The notes: a model not told the origin generated them from the letters alone. A DNA stretch of 64,000 bases from Mycobacteriales bacterium (GCA_035714365.1 DASTMB010000098.1:1-64000); one strand, 5' to 3'; positions 7,392-16,493 are shown, counted from the first letter of the stretch. A program made the numbers and translations.

Positions 7392-8102
7392 TCAGTGGCC
7401 CATCGCGCGTTGCATGTACTCGGCCGTCTCGGCCTTCATCGACCCCCGCGACGCCTTCTCCGCGCCCTCGGTCTCGTACATCTTCCGCAACGACGCGTAC
7501 ATCGCCGGGTCCCCGCCGGTGAACGCCTCCAGCAGCCCGCGCGCCCGCGCCGCGATCGCCTGCACCTCGGGGTCGTCGGGCGACGTGCCCGCGACCCGCG
7601 CGGCCTCGAAGCCCGCGATGACCTCGGCCCAGTCCTGCTGCGCCTTCGCCATGCCGTCCTCGCCGAGCGCGAGCCGGCGCTGCTCCAGCGCGGCCAGCTG
7701 CTCCGGGGTGTAGTACGTCTCGCTCATCGTCGTCGCCTCCACGGCTCGTAACAGGTCCTCGGTCGTCGGCTCCTCGCCGCGGTCGAGCTGGTCCAGCAGG
7801 CGGGTGAGGCGCTGCCGCAGCTCGCGCTCCGCGGCGAGGCGGCGTTCGGTCTCGGCGAGCTGCCGGCGGACCGTCTCGCGCGGGTCGTACGCCGGCCCGT
7901 CGAGCAGCCCGCGGATCTCGGCCAGCGGGAAGCCGAGCCGTCGCAGCGCCACGACCTGGTACAGCCGCCGCACGTCGGCGTCGCCGTAGTCGCGGTGCCC
8001 GCCGGACGTCCGCCCGGACGGCACCACGAGCCCCAGCTCGTCGTAGTGGTGCAGCGTCCGGACGGTCAGCCCGGTGGCCCGCGCCAGGTCACCCACTCGC
8101 AT
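7392..8102 (-). CDS. MerR-family regulator with TipAS-like effector domain
   Basis: 236 residues. Residues 1-70 form a MerR winged helix (RVGDLARATGLTVRTLHHYDELGLV, then RLYQVVALRRLGFPLAEI in the wing and second helix). A coiled-coil dimerisation helix spans about 75-110, and residues 125-236 resemble the TipAS all-helical domain, which in Streptomyces TipA binds thiopeptides and other drugs. Regulators of this class bend a long-spacer promoter, often their own and that of an efflux gene. No target gene is adjacent, so the effector is unknown. Confidence 0.82.
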   Translation of the reverse strand: MRVGDLARATGLTVRTLHHYDELGLVVPSGRTSGGHRDYGDADVRRLYQVVALRRLGFPLAEIRGLLDGPAYDPRETVRRQLAETERRLAAERELRQRLTRLLDQLDRGEEPTTEDLLRAVEATTMSETYYTPEQLAALEQRRLALGEDGMAKAQQDWAEVIAGFEAARVAGTSPDDPEVQAIAARARGLLEAFTGGDPAMYASLRKMYETEGAEKASRGSMKAETAEYMQRAMGH

Positions 8103-8120
8103 GGCGGCGACGCTAGAACC

Positions 8121-8882
8121 TCACGTCGCGTCAGGTGCAAGGAGTTTCAACGCCGCGTCGTGCAGCAGGCCGTTGGAGGCGACGGCGCTGCCGCCGTCGG
8201 GGCGCGCGACGCCGTCGAGGTCGGTGAACCGCCCGCCCGCCTCCTCGACCACCACCTGCAACGCCGCGAGGTCCCACAGGGACACCTCCGGTTCGCAGGC
8301 GACGTCGACGGCGCCCTCGGCGACGAGCACGTACGACCAGAAGTCGCCGAACGCGCGCGTCCGCCAGCAGGAGCGGGCCAGCGCGAGGAACCCGTCCCAC
8401 CGGTCCGCCCAGCCGGGGAGGCTGGAGTAGGAGAGCTGCGCGTCGGCGAGGTCCGCGACGCGCGACACCCGGATCGGCGCGCCGTCGGCGTACGCGCCGC
8501 GCCCGCGCGCCGCCCACCAGCGGTGCCCCAGCGCGGGCGCGGAGACGACGCCGACGGTGGTCGTGCCGCTCTCCCGCAACGCGATCAGGGTGGCCCAGAC
8601 GGGGATGCCGCGGACGTAGTTCTTGGTGCCGTCGATCGGGTCGATCACCCACTGCCGCGCGGCGTCGCCGGTGGCGCCGTACTCCTCGCCGACGACGGCG
8701 TCCCCGGGGCGTTCGGCGGCGATGCGCTCGCGCAGCGCGGTCTCGACGGCGCGGTCCGCCTCGGTGACCGGCGTGAGGTCCGGCTTGGTCTCCACGACGA
8801 GGTCGCGGGCGCGGAACCGCCGGGTCGTGACCTCGTCGGCGAGGTCGGCCAGTGCCAGCGCGAACGCCAGGTCGTCGGTCAC
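8121..8882 (-). CDS. hisN: Inositol-monophosphatase-family phosphatase, HisN-like
   Basis: 253 residues with the full metal-dependent phosphatase motif set: GEEYG (Glu66/67), DPIDGTKN (Asp81, Asp84) and WDLAAL near residue 200. The overall text, including [26 protein letters not shown] in two parts, is close to actinobacterial HisN, which dephosphorylates L-histidinol phosphate in histidine biosynthesis. No other his gene is near. Inositol-1-phosphatase is the alternative function within the family. GTG start, with a TAGCCT hexamer 6 nt upstream, so translation is probably leaderless. Confidence 0.8.
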   Translation of the reverse strand: MTDDLAFALALADLADEVTTRRFRARDLVVETKPDLTPVTEADRAVETALRERIAAERPGDAVVGEEYGATGDAARQWVIDPIDGTKNYVRGIPVWATLIALRESGTTTVGVVSAPALGHRWWAARGRGAYADGAPIRVSRVADLADAQLSYSSLPGWADRWDGFLALARSCWRTRAFGDFWSYVLVAEGAVDVACEPEVSLWDLAALQVVVEEAGGRFTDLDGVARPDGGSAVASNGLLHDAALKLLAPDAT

Positions 8883-8888
8883 GCAGGC

Positions 8889-8926
8889 AGGCTAGTGCGA
8901 GGCCCGCGCCGGATGAGCGTTAGCCT
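8889..8926. promoter_or_regulatory. Divergent leaderless -10 elements of hisN and the sortase gene
   Basis: TAGCCT occurs on the minus strand (8894-8889), 6 nt before the hisN GTG, and again on the plus strand (8921-8926), 5 nt before the sortase ATG. Neither gene has a Shine-Dalgarno sequence. Clear -35 boxes are not seen. Confidence 0.4.
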
Positions 8927-8931
8927 CTGCG

Positions 8932-9585
8932 ATGGTGCGCGCCGTTGGTCCCGGTATGCGACCGCCTGCCCGGGCCTGGGCCGCGGTCCGGGAACGCGCG
9001 TGGCTGCGGCGCTGCGTCGTCGCCGCGAACCTCTGCCTCGCGCTCGTCGGGCTCGGCCTGGTGGCGTACCCGTTCGCGACCGACGCGTTCGCGCGGCACT
9101 GGGTGCAGCCGCACGCGGCGGACGGGCTCACCTCGCCGTCGCTGGCCGCCGCCTACCGCGGCGCCACGCCGGTCCGCAACGCCTCCCCGCTGACGCGGCT
9201 GCGGCTGCGCCGGCTGGGCATCGACGTCGTCGTCGTGCAGGGTGTCACCGCCGACGCGCTGCGCGCGGGCGCCGGCCACTACCCGAACACCCCCCTCCCC
9301 GGCGAGCGCGGCAACGTCGCCATCGCCGGCCACCGGGTCACCTACGGGCGGCCGTTCCGGCACCTGGACCGCGTGGTGCGCGGCGACCGGATCGAGCTGG
9401 CGACGCCGGTGGGAACGTTCGTCTACGAGGTGACGGTGGGGCCGTTCGTCGTCGCGCCGCGCGACCTGTCGGTGCTGCGCCAGGACGGGCGGTCGATGCT
9501 CACGCTGACGACGTGCAACCCCGTGCACAGCGCGCGCGAACGCCTCGTGGTCCAGGCCGTGCTCGTCGGGAGCGCCGATGCCTAG
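8932..9585 (+). CDS. Class E-like sortase
   Basis: 217 residues: a short cytoplasmic N-terminus, one membrane segment (about 27-50), then a sortase beta-barrel. Catalytic residues are visible as His134 (IAGHRVTYG), Cys195 (TLTTCNP) and Arg204 in the following RERL. Sortases cleave an LPxTG-like signal and link the protein to cell-wall peptidoglycan or to another protein. The next genes encode two cupredoxins ending in HPKTG and MPRTG signals, which are the obvious substrates. A later in-frame ATG (8956) is a possible alternative start. Confidence 0.88.
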   Translation: MVRAVGPGMRPPARAWAAVRERAWLRRCVVAANLCLALVGLGLVAYPFATDAFARHWVQPHAADGLTSPSLAAAYRGATPVRNASPLTRLRLRRLGIDVVVVQGVTADALRAGAGHYPNTPLPGERGNVAIAGHRVTYGRPFRHLDRVVRGDRIELATPVGTFVYEVTVGPFVVAPRDLSVLRQDGRSMLTLTTCNPVHSARERLVVQAVLVGSADA

Positions 9586-10282
9586 CGTCGCCGCGGCGCT
9601 GCTCGCGATGGCGCTGCGCGACCCGCGGCCGCTCACCGACTCGGGCGTCTGGGTCGACCCGCTGCCGTCGTCGCGCGTCGTCGCGCCGCTCGACGTGACC
9701 GGCGAGGCGCAGGCGCCGGAGGGCGTGCTGCGCGTCGAGCTCTGGGTGGTGCGCGGCGGCACGTCCACGCTGGCCGCCGCCTACACGCCGGAGGTGCCGG
9801 TGGGGACGGTGGCGTTCGCGCTGCGCTGGGACCCGGGCACGGCCGCGCCGGGGACGGTGACGTTGCGGGTGGTCGCGTCGACGCTGGTGCGCGGCCTGAG
9901 CGCCGACGTCGACGGGCTCACGATCCCCGGGCCGCCGCGGACCGCCACGAAGCCCGCAACGCCGCGCCGCAACGCCGCGCCCGCCCCGCGACGGGTCGCC
10001 GCCGCGCCGGTGCGCCGCGCGGTCGCGACCACCGTGCTCGCGCCGCGCTACGACGACAGCGGCACGGCGTTCGGGCACGTCGCGGCGACGCTGCCCTACA
10101 CCGCGCCGGTCGCCGCCGCCGCCCCGCCACCGGCGGCCGCGACGCCGGCCGCCGCGCCCGTCCCGGTGCCGCCCGACCGGTCCGGCTGGCTGTCGGTCGC
10201 CGCCGGCCTGCTCGTCCTGCTCGTGTCCTCGCACCTGCACCGCGCGCTGCGTCCGCAGCCCGACCCGAGAGGTGGCCGATGA
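9578..10282 (+). CDS. Membrane-anchored Ig-like protein of the sortase locus
   Basis: 234 residues, not matched to a named family. Residues about 30-115 look like a beta-sandwich (alternating hydrophobics, VELWVVRGG, VTLRVVAS), followed by an Ala/Pro-rich linker and one C-terminal membrane segment, WLSVAAGLLVLLVSS, with a basic tail. It has no LPxTG-like motif. It overlaps the sortase gene by 8 nt and the following cupredoxin start by ATGA, so it belongs to the same operon and may present or bind the sortase substrates. Confidence 0.55.
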   Translation: MPSVAAALLAMALRDPRPLTDSGVWVDPLPSSRVVAPLDVTGEAQAPEGVLRVELWVVRGGTSTLAAAYTPEVPVGTVAFALRWDPGTAAPGTVTLRVVASTLVRGLSADVDGLTIPGPPRTATKPATPRRNAAPAPRRVAAAPVRRAVATTVLAPRYDDSGTAFGHVAATLPYTAPVAAAAPPPAAATPAAAPVPVPPDRSGWLSVAAGLLVLLVSSHLHRALRPQPDPRGGR

Positions 10283-10719
10283 GGCGCCGGTACCTGCTGC
10301 TCGCCCCGCTCGCGCTCGCCGCGGCGGCCCTCCCGGCGGGCGCGTCGGGGGCGACCGTGCAAGCGGTCGACAACGCGTTCCGTCCCGCGTCGCTCACCGT
10401 CTCGGTCGGCGACACCGTGACGTGGCGCAACGCCGGGCAGTCGCCGCACGACGTCACGGCGAGCGCGTTCAGCAGCGGCAACCTCGACCCCGGCAAGAGC
10501 TTCACGTGGACGGCGTCGAAGGCGGGCACGTTCGCCTACGTCTGCCGCTACCACGAGTCGGCCGGCATGAAGGGCACGCTCGTCGTCAAGGCGGCGGCCA
10601 CGAAGACCACGACCACCCACCCCAAGACCGGCGGCGACCGCGTCGCGCTCGGGCTGCTGCTCGCCGGCGTCGCGGCCCTCGCCGGAACGGCGCTGCGTCT
10701 CGGCTGGAGGACCCGGTGA
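10279..10719 (+). CDS. Secreted cupredoxin with sortase-type C-terminus
   Basis: 146 residues. After a Sec signal (about 1-24) comes a plastocyanin/amicyanin-like domain with a complete type-1 copper site: His57 (SPHDV), Cys89, His92 and Met97. The C-terminus has HPKTG (114-118), a hydrophobic stretch and a basic tail ending RTR, the layout of a sortase sorting signal. The protein is therefore probably anchored to the wall by the sortase two genes upstream and may carry electrons or hold copper outside the membrane. HPKTG is not a textbook motif, so anchoring is inferred. Confidence 0.82.
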   Translation: MRRRYLLLAPLALAAAALPAGASGATVQAVDNAFRPASLTVSVGDTVTWRNAGQSPHDVTASAFSSGNLDPGKSFTWTASKAGTFAYVCRYHESAGMKGTLVVKAAATKTTTTHPKTGGDRVALGLLLAGVAALAGTALRLGWRTR

Positions 10720-12398
10720 GGAAGCCCCTCGCGCTCGCGATCGCGGGCCTGCTCTGCCTCGCGGTGAGCCCGCACGCGCTGGCCGCCACGGCCGATGTCA
10801 CGATGAAGGACAACGTCTTCATCCCGGCGACGACGACGATCCAGCCGGGCGACACGGTCACCTGGACCAACGCAGGCCGCTCGCCGCACAACGTCACCTA
10901 CGGCGACCGGTCGAAGACGTCCGGCACCGTCAACGCGGGCGGCACGTACTCGATCACGTTCGACAAGGCGATGACCGTCTACTACTTCTGCTCGTTCCAC
11001 TCCGCCGGGCCCGGCAAGGGGATGGCGGGCGTCATCAAGGTCGGCAGCGGCGGGCCGGTCATCGGCGCGCCGGAGGGCACGTCCGGCGACGGCGCCGGCG
11101 GCGGGCCGCGCCTGCGCAAGGTGCCCGCCGACTACCCGACGATCCAGAAGGCGGTCGACGCCGCGCACGCCGGCGACGTCGTGCTGGTCAGCCCCGGCAT
11201 CTACCGCGAGCAGGTGTCGGTGACGAAGGACGACATCACGATCCGCGGCCTGGACCGCAACAGGACCATCGTCGACGCGGAGTTCAAGCGGCCGATGGGC
11301 ATCCTCGTGCAGGACGCCGACAACGTCGTGCTGGAGAACATCACCGCGCGGTACGCGACGCTGAACAACATCTACTGGACGGGCGTCGACGGCTTCCGTG
11401 GCTCCTACCTCACGTCGTACAACTCCGGCGATTACGGGGTCTACAGCTTCGCGTCGCAGCACGGCGTCATCGAGGACTCGTACGCGTCCGGCAGCCGCGA
11501 CTCCGGCTTCTACATCGGCCAGTGCAAGCCGTGCCACCAGGTGATCCGGCGGATCAAGGCGACGCGCAGCGGCCTCGGCTACTCCGGCACCAACGCCGGC
11601 GGCGACCTGGTGCTGACGGACAGCGAGTGGTTCGACAACTACGGCGGCGGCATCACGCCGAACACCCTGGACAGCGAGGAGAACCCGCCCCAGGCCGACA
11701 TCGTCATCACCAACAACTACGTCCACGACAACCAGAACACGAGCGCGCCGTACAAGGACCCGGCGTTCGCCGCGGTCTACGGCATGGGCATCGCCGACAT
11801 GGGCGGCGACAAGAACCTCATCGAGAACAACCGGGTCGAGAACCACAAGTACTTCGGCATCATCCTCCAGCCGATCCCCGGCCTCGGGCCGTCGAAGGAC
11901 CCGATCCCGGTCAACCCGACCGGCAACCTCTACCGGGTCAACGACAGCGTCGTCCGCAACAACAAGGTCTCCGGCTCCGGCGTCGCCGACCTCGCGCTCG
12001 GCGCGCCGAGCGGCAGCGGCAACTGCTTCGCGGGGAACACGTTCGGCACGTCGCTGCCGGTCGCGATCGAGACGGCGTACGGCTGCGGCGGTCCCGGCTC
12101 GCAGACCGGCGGCGGCGACCCGGCGGTGACCGCGGTCGTCACGCAGAACGTCGCGCTGGCCGAGAGCGGCGTGCTCGCCCCCGGGGACTGGAAGACGCAG
12201 CCGGTGCCGCCCGCGCAGCCGAACATGCCGCACGCCGAGCGGGTGGCGTTCCGCCCGGTCGGCACCGTCGGCTCGGTCCAGGACGACACGGCGATGCCGC
12301 GGACGGGCGAGCCGTTCCCGACGCTGCCGGTGGGCGCGGGGCTGCTGGCCGTGGCCGGCGCGTGGGCGGCGCTGCGCGCCCGCCGGCGCGCCGCGTAG
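10716..12398 (+). CDS. Cupredoxin fused to a right-handed beta-helix, with MPRTG signal
   Basis: 560 residues. Signal peptide (1-24), then a second cupredoxin domain with copper ligands His58, Cys92, His95 and Met103. From about residue 135 a NosD/pectate-lyase-like parallel beta-helix begins (PADYPTIQKAVDAAHAGDVV and many I/V-N-N rungs). The end carries MPRTG (527-531), a hydrophobic span and an Arg-rich tail, a sortase signal. The GTG start overlaps the previous stop (GTGA). The beta-helix may bind or cleave a surface glycan; no catalytic residues can be assigned. A longer frame starting at 10272 is rejected because it would overlap the previous gene. Confidence 0.85.
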   Translation: MRKPLALAIAGLLCLAVSPHALAATADVTMKDNVFIPATTTIQPGDTVTWTNAGRSPHNVTYGDRSKTSGTVNAGGTYSITFDKAMTVYYFCSFHSAGPGKGMAGVIKVGSGGPVIGAPEGTSGDGAGGGPRLRKVPADYPTIQKAVDAAHAGDVVLVSPGIYREQVSVTKDDITIRGLDRNRTIVDAEFKRPMGILVQDADNVVLENITARYATLNNIYWTGVDGFRGSYLTSYNSGDYGVYSFASQHGVIEDSYASGSRDSGFYIGQCKPCHQVIRRIKATRSGLGYSGTNAGGDLVLTDSEWFDNYGGGITPNTLDSEENPPQADIVITNNYVHDNQNTSAPYKDPAFAAVYGMGIADMGGDKNLIENNRVENHKYFGIILQPIPGLGPSKDPIPVNPTGNLYRVNDSVVRNNKVSGSGVADLALGAPSGSGNCFAGNTFGTSLPVAIETAYGCGGPGSQTGGGDPAVTAVVTQNVALAESGVLAPGDWKTQPVPPAQPNMPHAERVAFRPVGTVGSVQDDTAMPRTGEPFPTLPVGAGLLAVAGAWAALRARRRAA

Positions 12399-12427
12399 GG
12401 CGGCGCCGCGTGGGGCAGACTGGCGGT

Positions 12428-12856
12428 ATGGACTCCGAGCGGGCGAAGGCGCTGGCGCGCGAGGCGGCGAAGTTCGTGCCGGACGTGGCCCGGCTGTTCC
12501 GCGACGTCGCGCGCGACCCGCGCGTGCCGAAGCGGGTGAAGTACGAGGTCGCGGCCGCGGCCGGCTACCTCGTGCTGCCGTTCGACGTCATCCCCGACTT
12601 CATCCCGGGCTTCGGCCAGCTCGACGACGTCGCGGTGATCGGCTGGGCGGTGCGCCGCCTGCTCATGGGCGCCGGCGAGAACGTCCTGCGCGAGCACTGG
12701 CGCGGCACCGACCGCGGCCTGGAGATCCTGCTCCAGCTCGCCGCCGCCGGGCTGCGGCCGCGGAAGCTGCTCGCCGCGCTCGCGCTCGGCGCGACGGCCG
12801 GCCGCACCAGCGCCCGGGGCGACGTCGTCGACGGCGAGGTGCTGTCCGAGCGGTGA
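12428..12856 (+). CDS. YkvA-like DUF1232 membrane protein
   Basis: 142 residues with the DUF1232 signature PFDVIPDFIPGFGQLDDVAVI at about residues 55-75, in which the conserved DxIPDxxP and DD patterns sit between two hydrophobic helices. The family's role is unknown. CAGACT lies 6 nt before the ATG, and no Shine-Dalgarno is visible. Its stop overlaps the next start (GTGA). Confidence 0.8.
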   Translation: MDSERAKALAREAAKFVPDVARLFRDVARDPRVPKRVKYEVAAAAGYLVLPFDVIPDFIPGFGQLDDVAVIGWAVRRLLMGAGENVLREHWRGTDRGLEILLQLAAAGLRPRKLLAALALGATAGRTSARGDVVDGEVLSER

Positions 12857-13035
12857 CCGCGGAGTGGGTCGTCCGTCCGGTCGCCGGGGCGTTCGCGACG
12901 AAGGAGTACCGCTGCCCCGGCTGCGACCACGTCGTGCGGATCGGCACCCCGCACGTCGTCGCCTGGCCGCCCGAGCGCGAGGACGAACGCCGCCACTGGC
13001 ACACGCCGTGCTGGCGGAAGCTGGGGCCGGCGTGA
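12853..13035 (+). CDS. Small zinc-ribbon protein conserved in actinobacteria
   Basis: 60 residues with CPGC near residue 21 and HWHTPCW near residue 50, a likely four-ligand Cys/His zinc site. Small proteins of this shape, sometimes labelled ATP/GTP-binding, are common in actinobacteria without a known role. GTG start overlapping the DUF1232 stop; its own stop overlaps the following hydrolase start. It is thus translationally coupled in a run of three genes. Confidence 0.7.
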   Translation: MTAEWVVRPVAGAFATKEYRCPGCDHVVRIGTPHVVAWPPEREDERRHWHTPCWRKLGPA

Positions 13036-13736
13036 CCGAGATCCGCGCCAACACCGTGCTGCCCGCGCGCCGTTCGCACCCGGCGTTGCACACCGCCGAC
13101 GGGCTGCGGCTGGAGGGCGCGCTGGCGCTGCCCGCCGACACCGACCCGCGGGCGACGCTGGTCTGCCTGCACCCGCTGCCAACCCACGGCGGCAGCCTGG
13201 ACAGCCACCTGCTGCGCAAGGCCGACTGGCGGCTCCCGGCCCTCGCCGGCATCGCGGTGCTGCGGTTCAACACGCGGGGGACCGGCGGCAGCGAGGGGAC
13301 GTTCGACGGCGGCGACGCCGAACGCTACGACGTGGCGGCCGCCCTCGACCTGGTCGAGGCGGAGGGGCTGCCGGCGCCGTGGCTGATGGGCTGGTCGTTC
13401 GGCTCGGAGGTGACGCTGCTGCACGGGTCGCAGGACCCGACCGTGGCCGGCGGCATCCTGCTCGCGCCGCCGTTGAAGCGCGCCGGCGACGCCGAGCTGG
13501 ACGCGTGGGCGGCGTCGGGCAAGCCGCTCGTCGCGGTCGTGCCGGAGCTGGACGACTACCTGCGGCCGCCGGAGGCGCGCGAGCGGTTCGCGCGGGTGCC
13601 CCAGGCCGTCGTGGTGGAGGTCGAACGCAGCAAGCACCTGTTCGTGGGCTTCGCCGAGGAGGTGCTCGACGTCGTCGCCGAGCGGCTCGTGCCAGGATCG
13701 GCGCCGTTGCCGAGGACGTACGAGGGAGCCGCATGA
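13032..13736 (+). CDS. Alpha/beta-hydrolase (dienelactone hydrolase-like)
   Basis: 234 residues. LVCLHPLPTHGG forms the oxyanion strand, FNTRGTGGSEG the loop typical of small alkyl-ester hydrolases, GWSFGSEV the nucleophile elbow (Ser), and SKHLF the catalytic His region. The acid residue is probably in the VVPELDDYL stretch. Substrate unknown. GTG start overlaps the zinc-ribbon stop, and its stop overlaps the SDR start (ATGA). A longer in-frame version from 12864 is a shadow over the zinc-ribbon gene. Confidence 0.78.
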   Translation: MTEIRANTVLPARRSHPALHTADGLRLEGALALPADTDPRATLVCLHPLPTHGGSLDSHLLRKADWRLPALAGIAVLRFNTRGTGGSEGTFDGGDAERYDVAAALDLVEAEGLPAPWLMGWSFGSEVTLLHGSQDPTVAGGILLAPPLKRAGDAELDAWAASGKPLVAVVPELDDYLRPPEARERFARVPQAVVVEVERSKHLFVGFAEEVLDVVAERLVPGSAPLPRTYEGAA

Positions 13737-14497
13737 TCACGCTCGCCGGGAAGACCGCGCTCGTCACGGGCGCCAGCCGCGGCATCGGCCGCGCCATCGC
13801 GGTCGGCTTCGCCGAGGCGGGCGCCGACGTCGCGATCTCGGCGCGCACCGCCGAGGCCCTGGCCGAGACGCGCGAGGCGGTGGAGGCGCTGGGGCGCAAG
13901 GCGTTCGTGGTCCCGGCCGACGTCACCGACCGCGAGGCGGCGCAGGCGATGGTGCGCGACGCGATCGCCGCGCTCGGCCACCTCGACGCGGTCGTCAACA
14001 ACGCGGGCGGCACGTCGTTCATGGTGCCGTTCACCGACCTGCGCTTCGACGGCTGGACCAAGGTGGCGCGGCTCAACACCGAGTCGATCGTCCACGTCCT
14101 CCAGGCCGCCGGGCCGCACCTGCTCGAGCGCGGCGGCGGCTCCGTCGTCAACGTCGCCTCCGTCGCCGGGCTGGGCGGCGCGCCGCTCGTCGCGCCGTAC
14201 GCCGCCTCCAAGGCCGCCGTCGTCAGCCTCACCCGCACGCTCGCCGTGGAGTGGGCGAGCCGCAACGTGCGCGTCAACGCGCTCTGCCCCGGCTGGACCG
14301 CGACCGACCTCAACCGCGCGCTGTGGGAGGACGAGGGCGCGTCGAAGGCGATGACCGACCGCATCCCGATGGGCCGGTGGGCGCGGGCGGAGGAGATGGC
14401 CGGGGCCGCGGTGTTCCTCGCCAGCGACGCGGCGTCCTACCTCACCGGGCAGGCGCTCGCCGTCGACGGCGGGATCACGGCGTTCGGCATCGGCTAA
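13733..14497 (+). CDS. Short-chain dehydrogenase/reductase (FabG-like)
   Basis: 254 residues with the NAD(P)-binding motif TGASRGIG (12-19), the NNAG motif near residue 86, and the catalytic Ser with Tyr156-x3-Lys160 (PYAASKAAV). NVRVNALCPGW and the end TGQALAVDGGI fit the classical SDR group that includes 3-oxoacyl-ACP reductases. R16 after TGAS suggests NADPH preference. The substrate cannot be named. It is translationally coupled to the preceding hydrolase. Confidence 0.85.
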   Translation: MITLAGKTALVTGASRGIGRAIAVGFAEAGADVAISARTAEALAETREAVEALGRKAFVVPADVTDREAAQAMVRDAIAALGHLDAVVNNAGGTSFMVPFTDLRFDGWTKVARLNTESIVHVLQAAGPHLLERGGGSVVNVASVAGLGGAPLVAPYAASKAAVVSLTRTLAVEWASRNVRVNALCPGWTATDLNRALWEDEGASKAMTDRIPMGRWARAEEMAGAAVFLASDAASYLTGQALAVDGGITAFGIG

Positions 14498-14507
14498 GGT
14501 CGGCGCC

Positions 14508-15287
14508 GTGCGGGTGGAGCCGTACGTCATCGAGGCGGGCAGCGGGCCGGCTGTCCTGCTGCTGCACGCGTTCCCGCTCAATGCGTCCATGTGGGTCGCG
14601 CAGCGCGAGGCGCTCAGCGACGGCTACCGGGTGCTCTGCCCCGACCAGCGCGGCTTCGGCGGCACCCAGCTCGGCCACGACGACCCGTCGCTGGACGAGG
14701 TCGCCGACGACGTCGCCGCGATGCTCGACGCCCGCAAGGTGGACACCTGCGTGCTCGGCGGGCTGTCGATGGGCGGCTACGTCGCGATGGCGTTCCTGCG
14801 CAGGCACCCGGACCGCGTGCGCGCGCTGGTGCTGGCCGACACCAAGGCCGGCGCCGACGCCGAGGCGGCCGTCGCCAACCGGCTGCGCATCGCCGAGGAG
14901 GTCGTCGCGGCCGGCTCGTCCGCGCAGCTCGTCGACGAGCTGCTGCCGACGCTGCTCGGGCCCACCACGCGCGAACGCCGCCCGCTCGTCGCCGGGCGGG
15001 TGAAGGCGCTGGTGGAGCGCGCACCGGCCTACGCCGTCGCCTGGGCGCAGCGGGCCATGGCGGCGCGGCCGGACTCGTACGAGACGCTGCGGTCGGTCGC
15101 GGTGCCCGCGCTGGTCGTCGTCGGCGAGGAGGACGCGATGTCGCCGCGCGCCGAGGCCGACGCGATGGTCGAGGCGATCCCCGGCGCCACGCTGGCCGTC
15201 GTGCCGGAGGCCGGGCACCTCTCCGCCGTCGAGCACCCGGAGGCGTTCAACGCCGCGCTACGCGGCTTCCTCGACGGGCTCGCGTAG
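14508..15287 (+). CDS. Alpha/beta-hydrolase (3-oxoadipate enol-lactonase-like)
   Basis: 259 residues with HAFPLNASMW (oxyanion loop), the nucleophile elbow GLSMGGYVA (Ser87), an acidic residue in GEEDAMSP and the catalytic His in EAGHLSAVE. The fold and spacing fit the PcaD/haloperoxidase-like group; other catabolic genes are not present, so the substrate is open. GTG start with TAAGGT 7 nt upstream, a leaderless arrangement. The 3' end overlaps the convergent MFS gene by 30 nt. Confidence 0.78.
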   Translation: MRVEPYVIEAGSGPAVLLLHAFPLNASMWVAQREALSDGYRVLCPDQRGFGGTQLGHDDPSLDEVADDVAAMLDARKVDTCVLGGLSMGGYVAMAFLRRHPDRVRALVLADTKAGADAEAAVANRLRIAEEVVAAGSSAQLVDELLPTLLGPTTRERRPLVAGRVKALVERAPAYAVAWAQRAMAARPDSYETLRSVAVPALVVVGEEDAMSPRAEADAMVEAIPGATLAVVPEAGHLSAVEHPEAFNAALRGFLDGLA

Positions 15288-16493
15288 CCGCCAGGCCAGC
15301 ACCGCGGTCACGCCGAGGCCGAGCAGGCCGGAGACGACGAGCACCGCGCGCGGCGTCGTCGCGTCGACCAGGCGCCCGCCCACGACGTACGCGAGGCCGG
15401 TGGCGACGCCGAGCGCGGCGTAGAGGTTGGCGAACACCCGCCCGCGCAGGTGGGCCGGGACGTGCCGCGCGATCGCGACGTTGTGGCCGACCTCGACCAG
15501 GCTGATGCCGAGGCCGCGCACCACCTGCGCGAGCACCGCGACGGCCGCGATCCGGGTCGCGCCGGTCAGCGAGGTGGCGGCGTTGGTGGCGACGAAGCCG
15601 GCGACCAGCGCGAGCCGCGCGGTCAGGCCGAACCTCCCGCGCGCCAGGGCCAGGAAGCCGGCGAGCATGCCGAGCCCGGCGCCGCCGTAGAGGACGCTGG
15701 CGAGGCGGTCGCCGCCGCCGAGCGCGCCCTTCGCGAACAGCACCAGCGCCACGTCGTCCACCGCGCCGACCGCGACGATGCCGGCGAAGCCGAGCACCAG
15801 CACCCGCACGAACCGGTGGTCCCACACGAACCGCAGGCCGGTCGCGACGTCGGCGCGCAGCGTCGACGCCGCCTCGCGCGGCGCCGGGCCGAGCGCCGGC
15901 AGCCGCAGCAGGAACGGCACCGCCAGGAAGAACGACACCGCGTCGAACGCCAGCAGCCCGCGCACCCGCAGCAACGGCACGAGCAGCGCGGCGAGCAGCG
16001 GCCCGGCCGCGTCCAGGCCCCAGGTGCCGAAGCCGAGCAGTGCGTTGGCGCGTTCCAGGTCGGCGTCGGCGACGAGGTCCGGCAGCGCCGAGCGGGACGC
16101 CGGCTGGAACGTCGTCGCCAGCGCCGCGCGCACCGCCACGAGCGGCAGCAGCCAGGCGAGCGGCGGCGTCGTCGCGACGATCGCCGCGACGACGAACCCC
16201 TGGAGCACCTCGCAGGCGAGCATCACCCGGCGGCGGTGCAGCCGGTCGGCGAGCGCGCCCGCGAGCGGCCCGACGAGCGTCGGCGCGAAGTCGCCGGCGA
16301 GCAGCAGCAGCCCGACCGCTGCGCCGGTGCCGGAGCGGTCGGCGACGTAGAGGATCAGCGCCACCAGGCCCAGCGAGTCGCCGAGGAACGACACCAGCCG
16401 GGCCAGCCAGAGCAGCCGGAACGCGCGGTTCGCGCGCAGCAGCCCGAACGCCGACAGCGACGGCAGCGCCTCCGCCGCGGCCGCCTCGGTCAC
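15258..16493 (-). CDS. MFS transporter (DHA3/enterobactin-exporter-like)
   Basis: 411 residues with about 10-12 hydrophobic spans and the loop motif ALADRLHRRRVML between helices 2 and 3, typical of drug:H+ antiporter MFS members of the DHA3 type. It probably exports a small molecule. The GTG start overlaps the stop of the alcohol dehydrogenase gene upstream (GTGA), so the two are coupled. The last 30 nt are antisense to the hydrolase gene on the other strand. Confidence 0.82.
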   Translation of the reverse strand: MTEAAAAEALPSLSAFGLLRANRAFRLLWLARLVSFLGDSLGLVALILYVADRSGTGAAVGLLLLAGDFAPTLVGPLAGALADRLHRRRVMLACEVLQGFVVAAIVATTPPLAWLLPLVAVRAALATTFQPASRSALPDLVADADLERANALLGFGTWGLDAAGPLLAALLVPLLRVRGLLAFDAVSFFLAVPFLLRLPALGPAPREAASTLRADVATGLRFVWDHRFVRVLVLGFAGIVAVGAVDDVALVLFAKGALGGGDRLASVLYGGAGLGMLAGFLALARGRFGLTARLALVAGFVATNAATSLTGATRIAAVAVLAQVVRGLGISLVEVGHNVAIARHVPAHLRGRVFANLYAALGVATGLAYVVGGRLVDATTPRAVLVVSGLLGLGVTAVLAWRLREPVEEAA

